From the NCBI RefSeq assembly GCF_022341425.1, contig NZ_JABFUC010000008.1, positions 164,078 to 228,077 of the forward strand: a DNA stretch of 64,000 nucleotides, given 5' to 3'. The notes under the pieces are model-generated. The model was not told where the DNA came from. It saw nothing but the letters and a program-made list of their open reading frames with translations, and ran no database searches. Shown one piece after another: positions 44,930 to 52,937 of the stretch. The stretch's first letter is position 1; each line of letters begins with the position of its first letter. Made by a program: the position numbers and the translations under genes. The DNA is from Billgrantia campisalis (GTDB lineage: Bacteria; Pseudomonadota; Gammaproteobacteria; Pseudomonadales; Halomonadaceae).

Positions 44930-46195
44930 ATGTCGATCATTGCCCAGCACGGTGAAATCTTCATCATTCTGGCCTGCCTCTTCGGCTTCTTCATGGCCTG
45001 GGGCGTGGGGGCCAACGACGTGGCCAACGCCATGGGCACCTCGGTAGGCTCCAAGGCCATCACCATCAAGCAGGCGATCATCATCGCCGTCATCTTCGAG
45101 TTTCTCGGCGCCTGGCTGGCCGGCGGCGAGGTGACCGCGACCATTCGCGGCGGCATCGTCGACCCGGCGCTGCTCGAAGCCAACCCGCAGCTGCTGGTCT
45201 ACGGCATGCTCTCGGCGCTGCTGGCGGCGGGCATCTGGCTGCTGGTCGCCTCCATGCGCGGCTGGCCGGTCTCCACCACCCACTCCATTGTCGGCGCCAT
45301 CGTCGGCTTCGGCGCGGTGGGGCTGGGCATGGAAGCCGTCGCCTGGCACCGGGTCGGTACCATCGCCTCGAGCTGGGTCGTCTCGCCGCTGCTGGCCGGC
45401 GCCATCGCCTTCTTGCTGTTCAAGTCGGTGCAGCACCTGATCTTCGAGGCCCGCGACCCCTTCGCCGCGGCCAAGCGCACGGTGCCCTTCTACATCTTCC
45501 TGGTCGGTTTCATCATCTCCATGGTGACCCTGACCAAGGGGCTATCCCACGTGGGGCTCGACTTCACCTTCGGCCAGAGCTTCCTGCTGTCGATCCTGCT
45601 GGGGCTGGGCGTCATGGGCATCGGCATCGTGTTGGAGAGCCGGGTCAAGGCCGAGCGGCGCATCGACGACCACTTCGGCTACGGCAGCGTGGAGCGGGTG
45701 TTCGGGGTGCTGATGATCTTCACCGCCTGCGCCATGGCCTTCGCCCACGGCTCCAACGACGTGGCCAATGCCGTGGGGCCGCTGGCCGCGGTGATCAGCG
45801 TGGTGCGCAGCGACGGGGTGATCGACAGCGCCGCCCTGGTGCCCTGGTGGGTGCTGGTGCTGGGCGGTGGGGGTATCGTCGCCGGCCTGGTCACCTACGG
45901 CCACAAGGTGATCGCCACGGTGGGCACCGGCATCACCGAGCTGACCCCCAGCCGCGGCTTTGCGGCGACCCTGGCCGCGGCCTCTACCGTGGTGCTGGCC
46001 TCGGGCACCGGGCTGCCGATCTCCACCACCCACACCCTGGTGGGGGCGGTGCTCGGTGTGGGCCTGGCCCGCGGCATGGCGGCGCTGAACCTGCGGGTGA
46101 TCGGCACCATCGTGATGTCCTGGCTGATCACTCTGCCCGCCGGGGCGAGCCTGGCGATCGTCTTCTTCTTCCTGTTCAAGTGGGTGTTTGGATAA
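44930..46195 (+). CDS. pit: Inorganic phosphate transporter, PiT family
   Basis: A low-affinity phosphate (metal-phosphate) symporter of the inner membrane. 421 residues with about 10-11 spans and the duplicated PiT signature: GANDVANAMGTSVGSKAIT near residue 27 and GSNDVANAVGPLAAVIS near residue 275, plus two STTH motifs (VSTTHSIVGA, ISTTHTLVGA). It sits after the DUF47 gene; its stop is directly followed by a long heptamer repeat array. Confidence 0.96.
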   Translation: MSIIAQHGEIFIILACLFGFFMAWGVGANDVANAMGTSVGSKAITIKQAIIIAVIFEFLGAWLAGGEVTATIRGGIVDPALLEANPQLLVYGMLSALLAAGIWLLVASMRGWPVSTTHSIVGAIVGFGAVGLGMEAVAWHRVGTIASSWVVSPLLAGAIAFLLFKSVQHLIFEARDPFAAAKRTVPFYIFLVGFIISMVTLTKGLSHVGLDFTFGQSFLLSILLGLGVMGIGIVLESRVKAERRIDDHFGYGSVERVFGVLMIFTACAMAFAHGSNDVANAVGPLAAVISVVRSDGVIDSAALVPWWVLVLGGGGIVAGLVTYGHKVIATVGTGITELTPSRGFAATLAAASTVVLASGTGLPISTTHTLVGAVLGVGLARGMAALNLRVIGTIVMSWLITLPAGASLAIVFFFLFKWVFG

Positions 46196-46321
46196 GAGGT
46201 TCGAGGTTCGAGGTTCGAGATTCGAGGTTCGAGGTTCGAGGTTCGAGGTTCGAGGTTCGAGGTTCGAGATTTGAGGTTCGAGGTTCGAGGTTCGAGGTTC
46301 GAGGTTCGAGGTTCGAGGTTT
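46196..46321 (+). repeat. Tandem heptamer array, about 18 copies of GAGGTTC
   Basis: 126 bp = 18 x 7 starting one base after the pit stop codon. Nearly all units read GAGGTTC, with only isolated single-base variants (GAGATTC, GAGATTT), so the array is young or kept uniform. Such homogeneous short arrays change copy number by slippage. It is non-coding in the sense direction and sits in the pit-argA gap. Confidence 0.97.
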
Positions 46322-46356
46322 GAAGAGCAGGACTCCGGTTCATCGGGTGAACGCTG

Positions 46357-46391
46357 CCCCTCGCCCCTCGCCCCTCGCCCCTCGCCCCTCG
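46357..46391 (+). repeat. Second tandem heptamer array, 5 copies of CCCCTCG
   Basis: 35 bp of perfect 7-bp units, 35 bp after the end of the first array. Read on the minus strand the unit is CGAGGGG, which differs from the first array's unit in the same register (CGAGGTT) at two bases only: the two arrays are related and in opposite orientation. Confidence 0.96.
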
Positions 46392-46480
46392 TTCCTGTCT
46401 AGTGGTGCCGCCGTTTTGTCGGCTCTGATATAGTCGAGGATTCTTGCACCCTTCCTCTCACCTGCTGCCGGAGCGCGGCC

Positions 46481-47794
46481 TTGGATACTCGTTTCCCCTT
46501 CGTCGACTGGTTTCGCAACTCCTCGCCCTATATCAACGCCCACCGGGGCCGAACCTTCGTGATCCTGATCGAGGGCGAGGCCATGGCCCGCGGGCGAGGC
46601 GAGCAGCTGATCCAGGACCTGGCGCTGCTGCACACCCTGGGCGTGCGTCTGGTGGTGGTGTTCGGCATTCGTCCCCAGGTGCAGCAGGCGCTGGATGAGC
46701 TTGGCCTGACGCCGAAACGTCACGATGGGCGCTGGGTGGCCGACCAGGCGATCATGGGCTGCGTCGAGCGGGTCGCCGCCGAGCAGCGGCTGTGGCTCGA
46801 GGCGCGGCTCTCTCTGGGGCTGCCCAACACGCCGCTGCACGGGGTCGAGCTGACCGCGGTGTCCGGCAACCTGGTGATGGCCAAGCCGCTGGGGGTCCGC
46901 GAGGGGGTCGACTTCGGCCACAGCGGCGAGGTGCGCCGGGTGCGCGCCTCGGCGGTCCAGGGGCTGCTCGACCGCGGCTCGCTGGTGCTGCTGCCGCCGC
47001 TGGGCTTCTCCAGCACCGGCGAGGTGTTCGATCTGGACGCCTCCGAGGTGGCCCAGCACGCCGCCATGGCGCTGGGGGCCGACAAGCTGATCCTGCTCGG
47101 CGAGGCCGCCGGCCTGCACGACGACAGCGGCGCCCTGCAGCGCCAGCTGACCCCGGCCGACGCCGAGCCGCTGCTGGCCCACGCCGAGGCGGGCAGCGAG
47201 CAGGCCCGCCACCTCACCGCCGCCTGCGCCGCCGCCCGCCACGGGGTGGCGCGCACCCACCTGCTGTCCTGGCATGACCATGATGCCCTGCTCGGCGAGC
47301 TGTTCACCCGCGACGGCGTGGGCACCATGATCACCCAGCACCGCTACGAGCAGCTGCGCGCCGCCGAGCTCGGCGACATCGGCGGCCTGCTGGAGCTGCT
47401 CGAGCCGCTGGAGCGGCGCGGCATGCTGGTGCCGCGCTCCCGTGAGCGGCTGGAGTACGAGATCGACGACTACCTGGTGATCGAGCGCGACGGCATGGTG
47501 ATCGCCTGTGCGGCGCTGCACTGCTTCGGCCAGGCCGACATGGGGGAGCTGGCCTGCGTGGCGGTGCATGTCGGCTACCGCGGCGGCGACCGGGGCGCCC
47601 TGCTGCTCAACGAGATCGAGCGGCGCGCGCGGCGTCTGGGGCTGACGGCCCTGTTCGCGCTGACCACCCATACCAGCCACTGGTTCTTCGAGCACGGCTT
47701 CCGCCTGGCCGAGATCGAGGCCCTGCCGCCCCTTCGGCGCGACACCTACAACCACGCCCGCAAGTCCAAAGTTCTCATCAAATCAATTGTTTGA
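46481..47794 (+). CDS. argA: N-acetylglutamate synthase ArgA
   Basis: It acetylates glutamate, the first step of arginine synthesis. 437 residues starting with TTG 46481 (GGAG 7 bp upstream), which gives the family N-terminus FVDWFRNSSPYINAHRGRTFVIL; there is no ATG at an equivalent place. Amino-acid-kinase domain (about 1-280; LGVRLVVVFGIRPQV, FSRDGVGT-like FTRDGVGTMI) and C-terminal GNAT domain (about 295-437; ACVAVHVGYRGGDRGALLL, HWFFEHGFRL). Classical ArgA architecture. Confidence 0.96.
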   Translation: MDTRFPFVDWFRNSSPYINAHRGRTFVILIEGEAMARGRGEQLIQDLALLHTLGVRLVVVFGIRPQVQQALDELGLTPKRHDGRWVADQAIMGCVERVAAEQRLWLEARLSLGLPNTPLHGVELTAVSGNLVMAKPLGVREGVDFGHSGEVRRVRASAVQGLLDRGSLVLLPPLGFSSTGEVFDLDASEVAQHAAMALGADKLILLGEAAGLHDDSGALQRQLTPADAEPLLAHAEAGSEQARHLTAACAAARHGVARTHLLSWHDHDALLGELFTRDGVGTMITQHRYEQLRAAELGDIGGLLELLEPLERRGMLVPRSRERLEYEIDDYLVIERDGMVIACAALHCFGQADMGELACVAVHVGYRGGDRGALLLNEIERRARRLGLTALFALTTHTSHWFFEHGFRLAEIEALPPLRRDTYNHARKSKVLIKSIV

Positions 47795-47816
47795 GCGATG
47801 CGTCACGCTGAGGCTC

Positions 47817-47840
47817 CGCCGGCTACAGGGGTAGTCGGCG
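47817..47840 (+). terminator. Hairpin after argA
   Basis: A 10-bp stem CGCCGGCTAC / GTAGTCGGCG (one G-T pair) around AGGG, 22 bp after the argA stop; no T tract follows directly (TCAAGCTG). Confidence 0.45.
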
Positions 47841-47897
47841 TCAAGCTGTCGCGTTTTCAGTCCGCAAAAAATTGATCATTTTAGATTGCTGTGCAAA

Positions 47898-47903
47898 TAT
47901 AAT
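47898..47903 (+). promoter_or_regulatory. Putative -10 of the amino-acid ABC transporter operon
   Basis: A perfect TATAAT about 100 bp before the first gene. The nearest -35-like TTGATC (47872) is 20 bp away, longer than ideal, which would suit an activated or regulator-dependent promoter. The region around it is AT-rich and contains a TGATCA palindrome. Confidence 0.45.
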
Positions 47904-48005
47904 TGCAGAGCTTGGCGCTGCCGCATGACCACGTCCAACAAACGCGGACGACCACGCTCTTCCTCCTTTGCCCAAACAACATCAATAGTGATGAGGAACG
48001 CTTCC

Positions 48006-48743
48006 ATGAAAAAGCTGACTATCTGGACGGCTACCGCCGCACTCTCCCTGGTCGCTGCTGCCGTTCAGGCCGACCGCCTGGTCGTAGCGACCGACACTGC
48101 CTTTGTCCCTTTCGAGTTTATGCAGGATGGTGAATATGTCGGTTTCGACATCGACATGTGGAAGATCATCTCCGACGAGCTGGACCTCGAATATGAGCTG
48201 CGGCCGATGGATTTCAACGGCATCATTCCCGGGCTGCAGACCGGCCAGATCGATGTCGCCCTCGCTGGCATCACGATCCGCCCCGATCGTGCTGAGGTCA
48301 TCGACTTTTCGGATGGCTACTACGAGAGCGGCTTCCGGATCATGGTGCCGACGGACAGTGATATCGCAGGCGCCGAAGATCTGGCCGGCAAGACCCTTGC
48401 CGTACGCACCGGTACCTCTGCGGCTGATTATGCACGTGACAATTTCACGGACACCGAGCTGCGCCAGTTTCCCAATATCGACAATGCCTATCTCGAGCTG
48501 CGTACCGGGCGTGTCGATGCGGCCATGCACGATACCCCCAATGTGCTTTACTACATCGCCACGGCGGGAGATGGCCAAGTGAAGGCTGTCGGCGAGCAGA
48601 TGATGGCGCATGAGTACGGCATCGCCTTCCCCAAGGGCAGTGAACTGGTCGAGCCGGTCAACGCCGTGCTGGCCACCATGCGTGAAGATGGCCGTTACGA
48701 CGAAATCTACGCCAAGTGGTTCGGCGAAGATAACGCTCAGTAA
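48006..48743 (+). CDS. Amino-acid ABC transporter substrate-binding protein (GlnH-like)
   Basis: A periplasmic receptor of a polar amino-acid importer. 245 residues from ATG 48006 with a clear signal peptide [22 protein letters not shown] cut near residue 22; GAGGAA lies upstream. Family 3 solute-binding signatures: [26 protein letters not shown] (the G-F-D-x-D motif), [39 protein letters not shown], and [18 protein letters not shown]. The first gene of a five-gene cluster. Exact substrate not deducible. Confidence 0.95.
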   Translation: MKKLTIWTATAALSLVAAAVQADRLVVATDTAFVPFEFMQDGEYVGFDIDMWKIISDELDLEYELRPMDFNGIIPGLQTGQIDVALAGITIRPDRAEVIDFSDGYYESGFRIMVPTDSDIAGAEDLAGKTLAVRTGTSAADYARDNFTDTELRQFPNIDNAYLELRTGRVDAAMHDTPNVLYYIATAGDGQVKAVGEQMMAHEYGIAFPKGSELVEPVNAVLATMREDGRYDEIYAKWFGEDNAQ

Positions 48744-48819
48744 GCCACCTCAAGTCAGATCGATCGCACCGAACGGGTGGGGACTCCGCCCGTTCCACAT
48801 TGAAACTTGGGGGGCGAGC

Positions 48820-49476
48820 ATGAATGTCGATTGGTCCATTATTTCCGGTTTTCTGCCCCAGCTGATAGCCGGGGCGAGGGTCACGCTCTATATCACCGTG
48901 GTAGGGCTGGCGGGTGGCATGCTGATTGGCGCCCTTGTGGGCCTGATGCGCGCCTACGGTGGGCATCTCATCAACGGCATCGCCTTCGTCTACGTCGAGG
49001 TGATCCGCGGTACGCCGATTGTCGTCCAGGTGATGTTTCTCTATTTTGCGCTTCCCGTGTTGGCCAGCATCCGCATCGATCCGATGACCACGGCGATACT
49101 GGCCATCATGATCAATGCGGGCGCCTATATCGCCGAGATCGTGCGCGGAGCCGTGTTGTCCATTTCCCGTGGTCTTACCGAGGCCGGGCTCTCCATCGGT
49201 CTGCCGCGCTGGAAGGTGGTCGTACATATCGTCGGTCCGCTGGCCTTTCGCCGGCTGATTCCGCCGCTGGGCAACCAGTGCATTGTCAGCCTCAAGGACA
49301 CATCGCTGTTCATCGTGATCGGGGTGAGCGAATTGACGCGCACCGGCCAGGAGATCATGGCGTCTAACTTTCGAGCCGTGGAGATCTGGACGGCGGTGGC
49401 GGTCTTCTACCTGATCATGACCGGCACCTTGACGATGATCCTGCGCATGATCGAGAAGCGGATGAGGATTCTATGA
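48820..49476 (+). CDS. Amino-acid ABC transporter permease (GlnP-like)
   Basis: 218 residues from ATG 48820; frames further upstream overlap the binding-protein gene and are not used. Five spans and the HisM/GlnP N-terminal pattern [23 protein letters not shown], then [21 protein letters not shown]. The EAA loop that contacts the ATPase is [32 protein letters not shown]. It works as a homodimer. Ends with a 4-bp overlap with the ATPase gene. Confidence 0.95.
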   Translation: MNVDWSIISGFLPQLIAGARVTLYITVVGLAGGMLIGALVGLMRAYGGHLINGIAFVYVEVIRGTPIVVQVMFLYFALPVLASIRIDPMTTAILAIMINAGAYIAEIVRGAVLSISRGLTEAGLSIGLPRWKVVVHIVGPLAFRRLIPPLGNQCIVSLKDTSLFIVIGVSELTRTGQEIMASNFRAVEIWTAVAVFYLIMTGTLTMILRMIEKRMRIL

Positions 49477-50201
49477 GCGCCATCATTCAATTTCACAATG
49501 TCTCCAAGCACTTCGGCTCACTCAAGGTGATCGATGAAGTTGACCTGGAGGTGCACCGCGGCGAGGTGGTGGTGCTGGTCGGCCCCTCTGGCTCCGGTAA
49601 GTCGACCCTGCTGCGCTGTATCAATGGTCTCGAGATGATCAGCGGCGGTGACCTGATCGTCGACCAGTTGAGCGTGAAGGGGGGCAACAAGGTGCTGCGC
49701 GAGATCCGCCAGGAGGCGGGCATGGTGTTTCAGCAGTTCAATCTCTTCCCGCAGATGACCGCCCTGGAGAATGTCGCCTTTGGGCAGCGGCAGGTGCGTC
49801 ATGTCGGCCGCACTGAGGCCAAGCGTCATGCCCGGGAGCTGCTGGAGAAGGTGGGGCTGGCCGACAAGGAGGCGCATTATCCCCATGAGCTTTCCGGCGG
49901 CCAGCAGCAGCGGGTGGCGATCGCCCGTTCACTGGCGATCAAGCCCAAGGTGATGCTGTTCGATGAGCCCACCTCGGCGCTGGATCCGGAGCTCAAGCAG
50001 GAGGTGCTCAACGTCATGCGGACGCTGGCCGACGAGCACATGACCATGGTGGTCGTCACCCATGAAATGTCCTTTGCCAAGCAGGTCGGTACGCGGCTGA
50101 TCTTCATGGAGCACGGCAAGATTGCGGTGGATGGCAAGCCGGCCGATGTGATCGATAGCCCACCCAATGACAGAATGAGGGACTTTCTGCGCCATGTCTG
50201 A
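49473..50201 (+). CDS. Amino-acid ABC transporter ATP-binding protein (GlnQ-like)
   Basis: 242 residues; Walker [19 protein letters not shown]-loop [17 protein letters not shown], signature [16 protein letters not shown], Walker [16 protein letters not shown] and H-loop [13 protein letters not shown]: a complete polar-amino-acid importer ATPase. It is coupled to the permease upstream (ATGA) and overlaps the downstream C45 hydrolase gene by 8 bp. Confidence 0.97.
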   Translation: MSAIIQFHNVSKHFGSLKVIDEVDLEVHRGEVVVLVGPSGSGKSTLLRCINGLEMISGGDLIVDQLSVKGGNKVLREIRQEAGMVFQQFNLFPQMTALENVAFGQRQVRHVGRTEAKRHARELLEKVGLADKEAHYPHELSGGQQQRVAIARSLAIKPKVMLFDEPTSALDPELKQEVLNVMRTLADEHMTMVVVTHEMSFAKQVGTRLIFMEHGKIAVDGKPADVIDSPPNDRMRDFLRHV

Positions 50202-51240
50202 GCACACTCCTCTGATCGGCTGGCAGCGGGCCAGCGGTGACCCTCGGGCCATCGGCCGGGCGCTGGGTAGGGCGGGGCGCCGTGCGGTACATGAGCTATT
50301 GCTGGATAGCCCGGCTTGGGCGCGCGTCAACGACCCTGAGCATCGCACCGCCCTGGACCGCATGGCCGAGGCGACTCGGTATCATTTCCCGCGTGTCTGG
50401 GCCGAGATCGAGGGGCTCGCCGAAGGCCTGTCGCTGCCCGTTGAGCCGGTATTCGCCTGGAACTGTCGCGGTGACCTGCTGGCCAACGTACCGGACGGCT
50501 GCACCACCCTGATCGTGCCCGGGGCAAGCCCACTGGTCGCCCATAACGAGGACGGCCTGCCGTTCTTCGCCGGCCACTGCTTCATGTTCGAGGCCGCGCC
50601 GGATAAGGGGGCCGGCTTCATGGCGTTCTGCTACCCGGGCTCCTTGCCGGGTCATACCCTGGCATTTACCGGCAGCGGCATGGTGCAGGCGGTCAATAAC
50701 CTGCGGTTGACGGGGCTGGTGCCGGATGTTCCGCGGATGGTGTTGGGGCGTGCCGTGCTCGATCTAGTGGACGTGGAGCAGGCGTTGGCGCTGTTGCGTC
50801 GCCACCCCCACAGCGGCGGCTTTCACTTCACCCTGGCGGACGCCGCTGGCGGTCCGATCGTGAGCGTGGAGTTCGGCGGGGGCGAGGTCTCGGTGCGGGA
50901 GGTCGTCATGCCATGGGTCCATGCCAACCATGCCCTTCACCATTCTCGTGGCCTGGCACACCAGATCGTTACCGATTCGTCCCGGGATCGCCAGCGCCGC
51001 GGTGATGAATTGATCGCGGAAGGGGTATGCGATCCGCTGACGCTGCTCCACGACCGGCACGGGGGCGGGCTGCCCATCCTGCGCCTGGACCCGGACGATC
51101 CCGACCAGGAGAACACCTTGGCCACGGTGGTAATGCAACCGGGCTCGGATGGGGTAGCATGGCACGTTTATGATCGACCAGGAGCAGCGCCCGTCTATGC
51201 CGGACACTACCCGAAACGCGCGTCCCCCCGAGACGGTTGA
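50194..51240 (+). CDS. C45-family Ntn-hydrolase (acyl-CoA:6-APA acyltransferase-like amidohydrolase)
   Basis: 348 residues. The predicted autoprocessing site is Gly102-Cys103 in NVPDGCTTLIVPG, the same D-G-C-T-T sequence used by fungal isopenicillin N acyltransferase; the new N-terminal Cys would be the nucleophile. AHNEDGLPFF supplies the usual Asn/Asp region, and FTGSGMVQAVNNLRL the later conserved block. No signal peptide, so it acts in the cytoplasm. It overlaps the ABC ATPase gene upstream and the RpiR gene downstream, so it probably hydrolyses an acylated amino compound taken up by the transporter. Confidence 0.85.
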   Translation: MSEHTPLIGWQRASGDPRAIGRALGRAGRRAVHELLLDSPAWARVNDPEHRTALDRMAEATRYHFPRVWAEIEGLAEGLSLPVEPVFAWNCRGDLLANVPDGCTTLIVPGASPLVAHNEDGLPFFAGHCFMFEAAPDKGAGFMAFCYPGSLPGHTLAFTGSGMVQAVNNLRLTGLVPDVPRMVLGRAVLDLVDVEQALALLRRHPHSGGFHFTLADAAGGPIVSVEFGGGEVSVREVVMPWVHANHALHHSRGLAHQIVTDSSRDRQRRGDELIAEGVCDPLTLLHDRHGGGLPILRLDPDDPDQENTLATVVMQPGSDGVAWHVYDRPGAAPVYAGHYPKRASPRDG

Positions 51241-52111
51241 AGCACTGCGTGAACTCTCCCTGTGCATCTCTCGGGGCGAGTCCGACCTGCGTCTTGGTCC
51301 CAAGGCGCAGGAGGTGCTGGCAAGGCTGATCGAGCTCAACGGTGACCAGGCCCTGCTGTCGATCTCCACGGCCGCTCGCCATCTGCAGGTCAATCCCTCC
51401 ACTATCTCACGGCTGGCGCGCTCCCTGGGTTACGAGCGCTTCAGCGACCTGCAGAGCGTGCTGCTCAGCACTTCGCTGTCCCAGTCCTCTTCCTTCTACA
51501 GTGATCACGCCAGTGCGGCCTTGAAAGCCGACCGGCATTGCCTGAAAGCCCAGGCCGTTCGCCTCTGCACGGAGAATCAGCAGAACATCGAGCGCTTCGG
51601 CCAAGGGCTCTCCCAAGCGGATCTTGAGGCTTTCGCCGAAGCGGTGATGGCAGCGGACCGGGTTCGGTTGTATGGGGTGCGCCAGTTCTATGCCCTGTGC
51701 AGCTTCACCGCCTATGGCCTGGGGATGATTCGCGCCGATGTCGGGCTGCTGAATGACAACAGCAACGGCGTCGCCGAGGGCCTTGCTGCCATGTCGCCTG
51801 GCGATGTGTTGATCGCCTCCAGCTGCAAGCCCTACACGCGTCAGGTGGTCGATGTCTGTCGTCTGGCCCATGAACATGGCGTGAAGACGCTGGTCATCAC
51901 CGATTATGCCAGCTCTCCACTGGTGCGCCACTCCGGTGTCTCGATTCTGGTACCTCACGAGACCAGCTTCATTTCCAACAGCATGGTGGCCTTTTTCGCC
52001 GCGGCTGAGTGTCTGATCAATGCCTGCGCCACGGTAGCCGGGGATGTAGCCGCCACAGCGATCAGCCGGCGCGACCATTTCATCGATGAATTGGGTATCG
52101 AGATGCCCTGA
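51170..52111 (+). CDS. RpiR/MurR-family transcriptional regulator
   Basis: 313 residues from ATG 51170 (ATG 51197 is an alternative), starting 71 bp inside the C45 gene. N-terminal HTH_6 domain: LLSISTAARHLQVNPSTISRLARSLGYERFSDLQSVL near residue 60. C-terminal SIS domain (about 130-290): ADRVRLYGVRQFY, then MSPGDVLIASSCKPYTRQVVDVC and GVKTLVITDYASSPLVRHS. RpiR proteins sense sugar phosphates or similar ligands. As last gene of the cluster it probably controls the transporter/hydrolase operon. Confidence 0.9.
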   Translation: MIDQEQRPSMPDTTRNARPPETVEALRELSLCISRGESDLRLGPKAQEVLARLIELNGDQALLSISTAARHLQVNPSTISRLARSLGYERFSDLQSVLLSTSLSQSSSFYSDHASAALKADRHCLKAQAVRLCTENQQNIERFGQGLSQADLEAFAEAVMAADRVRLYGVRQFYALCSFTAYGLGMIRADVGLLNDNSNGVAEGLAAMSPGDVLIASSCKPYTRQVVDVCRLAHEHGVKTLVITDYASSPLVRHSGVSILVPHETSFISNSMVAFFAAAECLINACATVAGDVAATAISRRDHFIDELGIEMP

Positions 52112-52163
52112 GGGCCTGCCGTCGAGCCCCCGCCGGTGACGTTGTGGGTTGCCTGAGTGGCGA

Positions 52164-52185
52164 CCTGTCGCCTCGAGGCGTCAGG
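52164..52185. promoter_or_regulatory. 22-bp palindrome after the RpiR gene
   Basis: CCTGTCGCCTC facing GAGGCGTCAGG: ten of eleven positions are symmetric. No T tract follows. It could be the end-of-transcript hairpin of the rpiR-like gene or an operator. Confidence 0.5.
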
Positions 52186-52376
52186 CCGCAGGCGGATGTC
52201 GCTGTTTGGCAACGTCCTATCCTGCTGATTTTCAATGCCTTATAAGAGACTCTCTGTTTAGCGTCGCCAAATGGCAACAAAATACCCGCCGCTGGCCGGC
52301 TGTTTGCCGAGTTGGCCGCTTCTACGGCCTGGCGGAATTTTTCAAATTGTTGATTTATAAAGAATCAATCGATTTT

Positions 52377-52392
52377 TGGCACGTAACTGGCA
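52377..52392 (+). promoter_or_regulatory. Sigma-54-like promoter (-24/-12)
   Basis: TGGCAC (52377-52382), 5 bp, TGGCA (52388-52392). GG and GC are exactly 10 bp apart and only one base of the -12 element departs from the TGGCAC-N5-TTGCW consensus. Transcription would start near 52403. The downstream operon encodes GlrR, a sigma-54 activator. Confidence 0.5.
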
Positions 52393-52402
52393 ACAGGTTG
52401 GG

Positions 52403-52863
52403 TGAGCAACGAAAGCGGTTCAAACGGCTCGAACCGCTTTTGATCACCGGCAAGCTCGGGTATCACCCCCATGCCCTGTGCACTCGGGCCCAACGGTGAT
52501 CAGTGTCTGCTCCGCGATGTGTAACCTAAGGTTGCGATGAGACGGGTACCGCCGGCTTGGCAAGGAAGGGTACCAAAAGGGCACGGATGCCCGGCAAGGA
52601 CGCCTCATCCCCTGCGGGGGATCGAATTTCGCGGCAGCGCTGCCGGCCCTGGCCACGGCGATGTCGCAGCAGCAACGAAGCCGGGCGGTCCGCCGCCCGC
52701 CTGCATCGGCCCGCTCCTGGTGGCCAACCGGACGGTGCAGTGCTTCGGGGCCCTCGGGCCCATCGAAAGTGTGGGACATGGCTCGACCAGGCGAACGATG
52801 CCCATGCTTTCGAACCCTTCAGTTCCCTGCGTACTTGGGCCGGCTATGCCGGCCCTTTTTTTT
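52403..52863 (+). ncRNA. Candidate non-coding RNA upstream of glrK
   Basis: Bounded on the left by the sigma-54-like promoter and on the right by a strong intrinsic terminator (52837-52863), with no protein gene between. The interior has several stable hairpins (AAAGCGGTTC / GAACCGCTTT at 52412-52440; GGGCA-CGGA-TGCCC near 52580). In enterobacteria the sRNA gene glmY lies directly before glrK and is controlled by GlrR and sigma-54; this RNA would be in the same place, but no sequence similarity to GlmY is evident. It may be shorter, starting from an unseen promoter near 52530. Confidence 0.35.
52837..52863 (+). terminator. Strong intrinsic terminator before glrK
   Basis: A perfect 8-bp stem GGGCCGGC / GCCGGCCC with a TAT loop, followed by eight T residues. 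Textbook form on the plus strand. There is no coding gene immediately upstream of it. Confidence 0.9.
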
Positions 52864-52937
52864 CTTTTGGGCGGCGCTGGCGATCGGTAAAACGCCGAGC
52901 GCGGCGGTGAACTCTGGTATCCTGCAAGGCATGCACC

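Larger units (their letters stand above)
52112..52937. other. Gene-free stretch between rpiR-like gene and glrK
   Basis: 826 bp with no credible protein gene; open frames at 52537-52966 are Arg/Pro-rich and resemble nothing. It holds a palindrome (52164-52185), an AT-rich patch with TTGATT/AATCAA inverted repeat (52350-52368), a sigma-54-like promoter (52377-52392), a 10-bp hairpin (52412-52440) and a very strong intrinsic terminator (52837-52863). Confidence 0.75.

Noticed and set aside
46196..46391. CRISPR array or phase-variable coding repeat
   Set aside because: The repeats are directly contiguous 7-mers without spacers, and no cas genes are nearby. A frame running through the array is an out-of-frame extension over pit, not a gene.
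52541..52863. CsrB/RsmZ-type CsrA-sponging RNA in the gap before glrK
   Set aside because: Some GGA motifs lie in hairpin loops (for example GGGCA-CGGA-TGCCC), but I count only about six GGA in 320 bases, roughly what chance gives in GC-rich DNA, and no GacA-type upstream element is visible.
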